From an uncultured Planctomycetaceae bacterium (lineage in GTDB: Bacteria > Planctomycetota > Planctomycetia > Planctomycetales > Planctomycetaceae), in the NCBI GenBank assembly GCA_943787265.1, contig CALSLT010000007.1:1-64000 (forward strand): a stretch of DNA of 64,000 bases, read 5' to 3'. The translations under genes were made by a program, and so were the position numbers. The notes beneath the pieces are model-generated. The model was not told where the DNA came from and ran no database searches. It was given only the letters and a program-made list of their open reading frames with translations. Positions 63,185-64,000 of the stretch are shown here, piece by piece. Within the stretch, counting starts at the first letter, position 1; each line of letters starts with the position of its first letter.

Positions 63185-63991
63185 TCACCCAAGGCGGCGT
63201 GCCTGGCGGCGGTATTCGGCGGCAAGGATGTCTTCGAGAAAACGCACTGAGTCACGTTCAGTCGGAGTGTCGAGTTCCAGGCGGGCGGTCAGGCCCATGA
63301 CGATCTGGTCTCGCAGATCATTTCCGCGATCTACTGGCAGTTCGGCCCAGCGTTCGAGAAGTTGTTCGATCGCGGTGATGTCGGTGGGCGTCAGCTTTTT
63401 CAATACGGAAGGTGTGAATCGAAACTGTGATTCCGATGCCGATCGCCTGGCAAGTCTTTCACGCACGGTCAGCAACGTTGTGACTTCGTCCTGAACGACG
63501 ATCGTTCCCGCCACCATGTCTCCAAAGCGAAGCCCCGATGCCGAAGCCAGCGGAACAATCCACAGGATGGGGATGTGGTCGAGAACACGGAAGATGTTTC
63601 GGACCAGGATGCTTGGCGCATCGAGCGAGAACCCATCGGACTTGACGACGCGGATTTGTGACATGCGCTTGCCGGGTGTCTGTCCGCGCATGAAGAGTTC
63701 GAATAATCCGTAATAGAAAAAACTGCCCAGGCCCCAGATCATGATGATCAACCCGATGATGTAGGCCGTTGCTTGCGGTCCATTCTCAACATTGGCAAAA
63801 CCGTCCTCGACGGTTGTGAGCAGGCTGTCAGTCACGATGCCGCCAAGGGCCAGCGCGAAAAACAAAACAAACATCGCCAGAAGCATCAACAGGTTGTCCG
63901 CGAACCAGGCCATGAACCGCGTGCCCAAGCCCGCGACGGTAAAGGAGAGTTCAATGTTCTCCGGTGTTTCGAAGCGAACAGCGTCAGACAT
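63185..63991 (-). CDS. RDD-family membrane protein
   Basis: 268 residues. The RDD domain occupies about 15-172: an Arg-containing R-F-M-A-W-F-A-D first helix (about 25-55), a second hydrophobic helix (about 75-100), the conserved loop G-Q-T-P-G-K-R-M-S-Q-I-R-V-V, and a last helix ending in R-F-G-D-M-V-A-G-T-I-V-V. A soluble helical tail of about 95 residues follows. RDD proteins are small inner-membrane proteins of mostly unknown role; some have been linked to transport or Na+/H+ exchange. The gene converges on the PVC dehydrogenase with only 4 bp between stops, so there is no room for separate terminators. The ATG is 9 bp inside the window edge; upstream context is not visible. Confidence 0.88.
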   Translation of the reverse strand: MSDAVRFETPENIELSFTVAGLGTRFMAWFADNLLMLLAMFVLFFALALGGIVTDSLLTTVEDGFANVENGPQATAYIIGLIIMIWGLGSFFYYGLFELFMRGQTPGKRMSQIRVVKSDGFSLDAPSILVRNIFRVLDHIPILWIVPLASASGLRFGDMVAGTIVVQDEVTTLLTVRERLARRSASESQFRFTPSVLKKLTPTDITAIEQLLERWAELPVDRGNDLRDQIVMGLTARLELDTPTERDSVRFLEDILAAEYRRQARRLG

Positions 63992-64000
63992 ACGGAGCCT

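Overview
The window looks like chromosome from a planctomycete (Planctomycetota, probably Planctomycetales). The grounds are a family-typical combination: a Ser/Thr kinase with C-terminal WD40 repeats, an LEPR-XLL-like N-terminus on a giant beta-repeat protein, two 'PVC-type' dehydrogenase/haem proteins, a ThuA domain, and few strong Shine-Dalgarno sequences. GC is moderate to high, about 62% in a line counted at 18.3 kb. No tRNA, rRNA, CRISPR array, transposase or phage gene was seen.

Left part (1-47170, all minus strand): two genes fill this region. The first in transcription order is a colossal beta-strand-repeat surface protein (47170 down to 5329). It is split into two ORFs by one extra base in a GGG run at 36638-36640. 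Removing that base gives one continuous frame of 13,947 codons (13,946 aa). The second, 207 bp downstream, is a large Ser/Thr kinase (5121 to the left edge, 1707 aa visible). It carries an 11-residue helical repeat array, an acidic array rich in 'T-I-Q-S' motifs, the kinase domain, a membrane helix, a coiled coil and a WD40 propeller cut off by the window edge.

Middle (47171-51397): about 900 bp without a convincing gene, containing three hairpins. Then come two divergent units whose start codons are 6 bp apart: a beta-hydroxyacid dehydrogenase (minus), and a shortened UvrC followed 10 bp later by a D-2-hydroxyacid dehydrogenase (plus). A palindromic element closes the plus-strand unit against the convergent gene.

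Right part (51398-64000): three minus-strand genes run in series: a cytoplasmic amidohydrolase, an exported ThuA/PVC-dehydrogenase/cytochrome c/discoidin fusion, and an exported TPR-thioredoxin-fold protein. A 69-nt inverted repeat separates them from a plus-strand exported PVC-type dehydrogenase with HEAT repeats and a C-terminal haem site. This converges, 4 bp apart, on an RDD-family membrane protein.

The left half looks like a surface/signalling locus. The right half looks like the exported, haem-containing oxidative degradation machinery typical of the phylum; substrates cannot be told from sequence. The most unusual objects are the giant protein with its internal duplications and frameshift, and the repeat arrays of the kinase.
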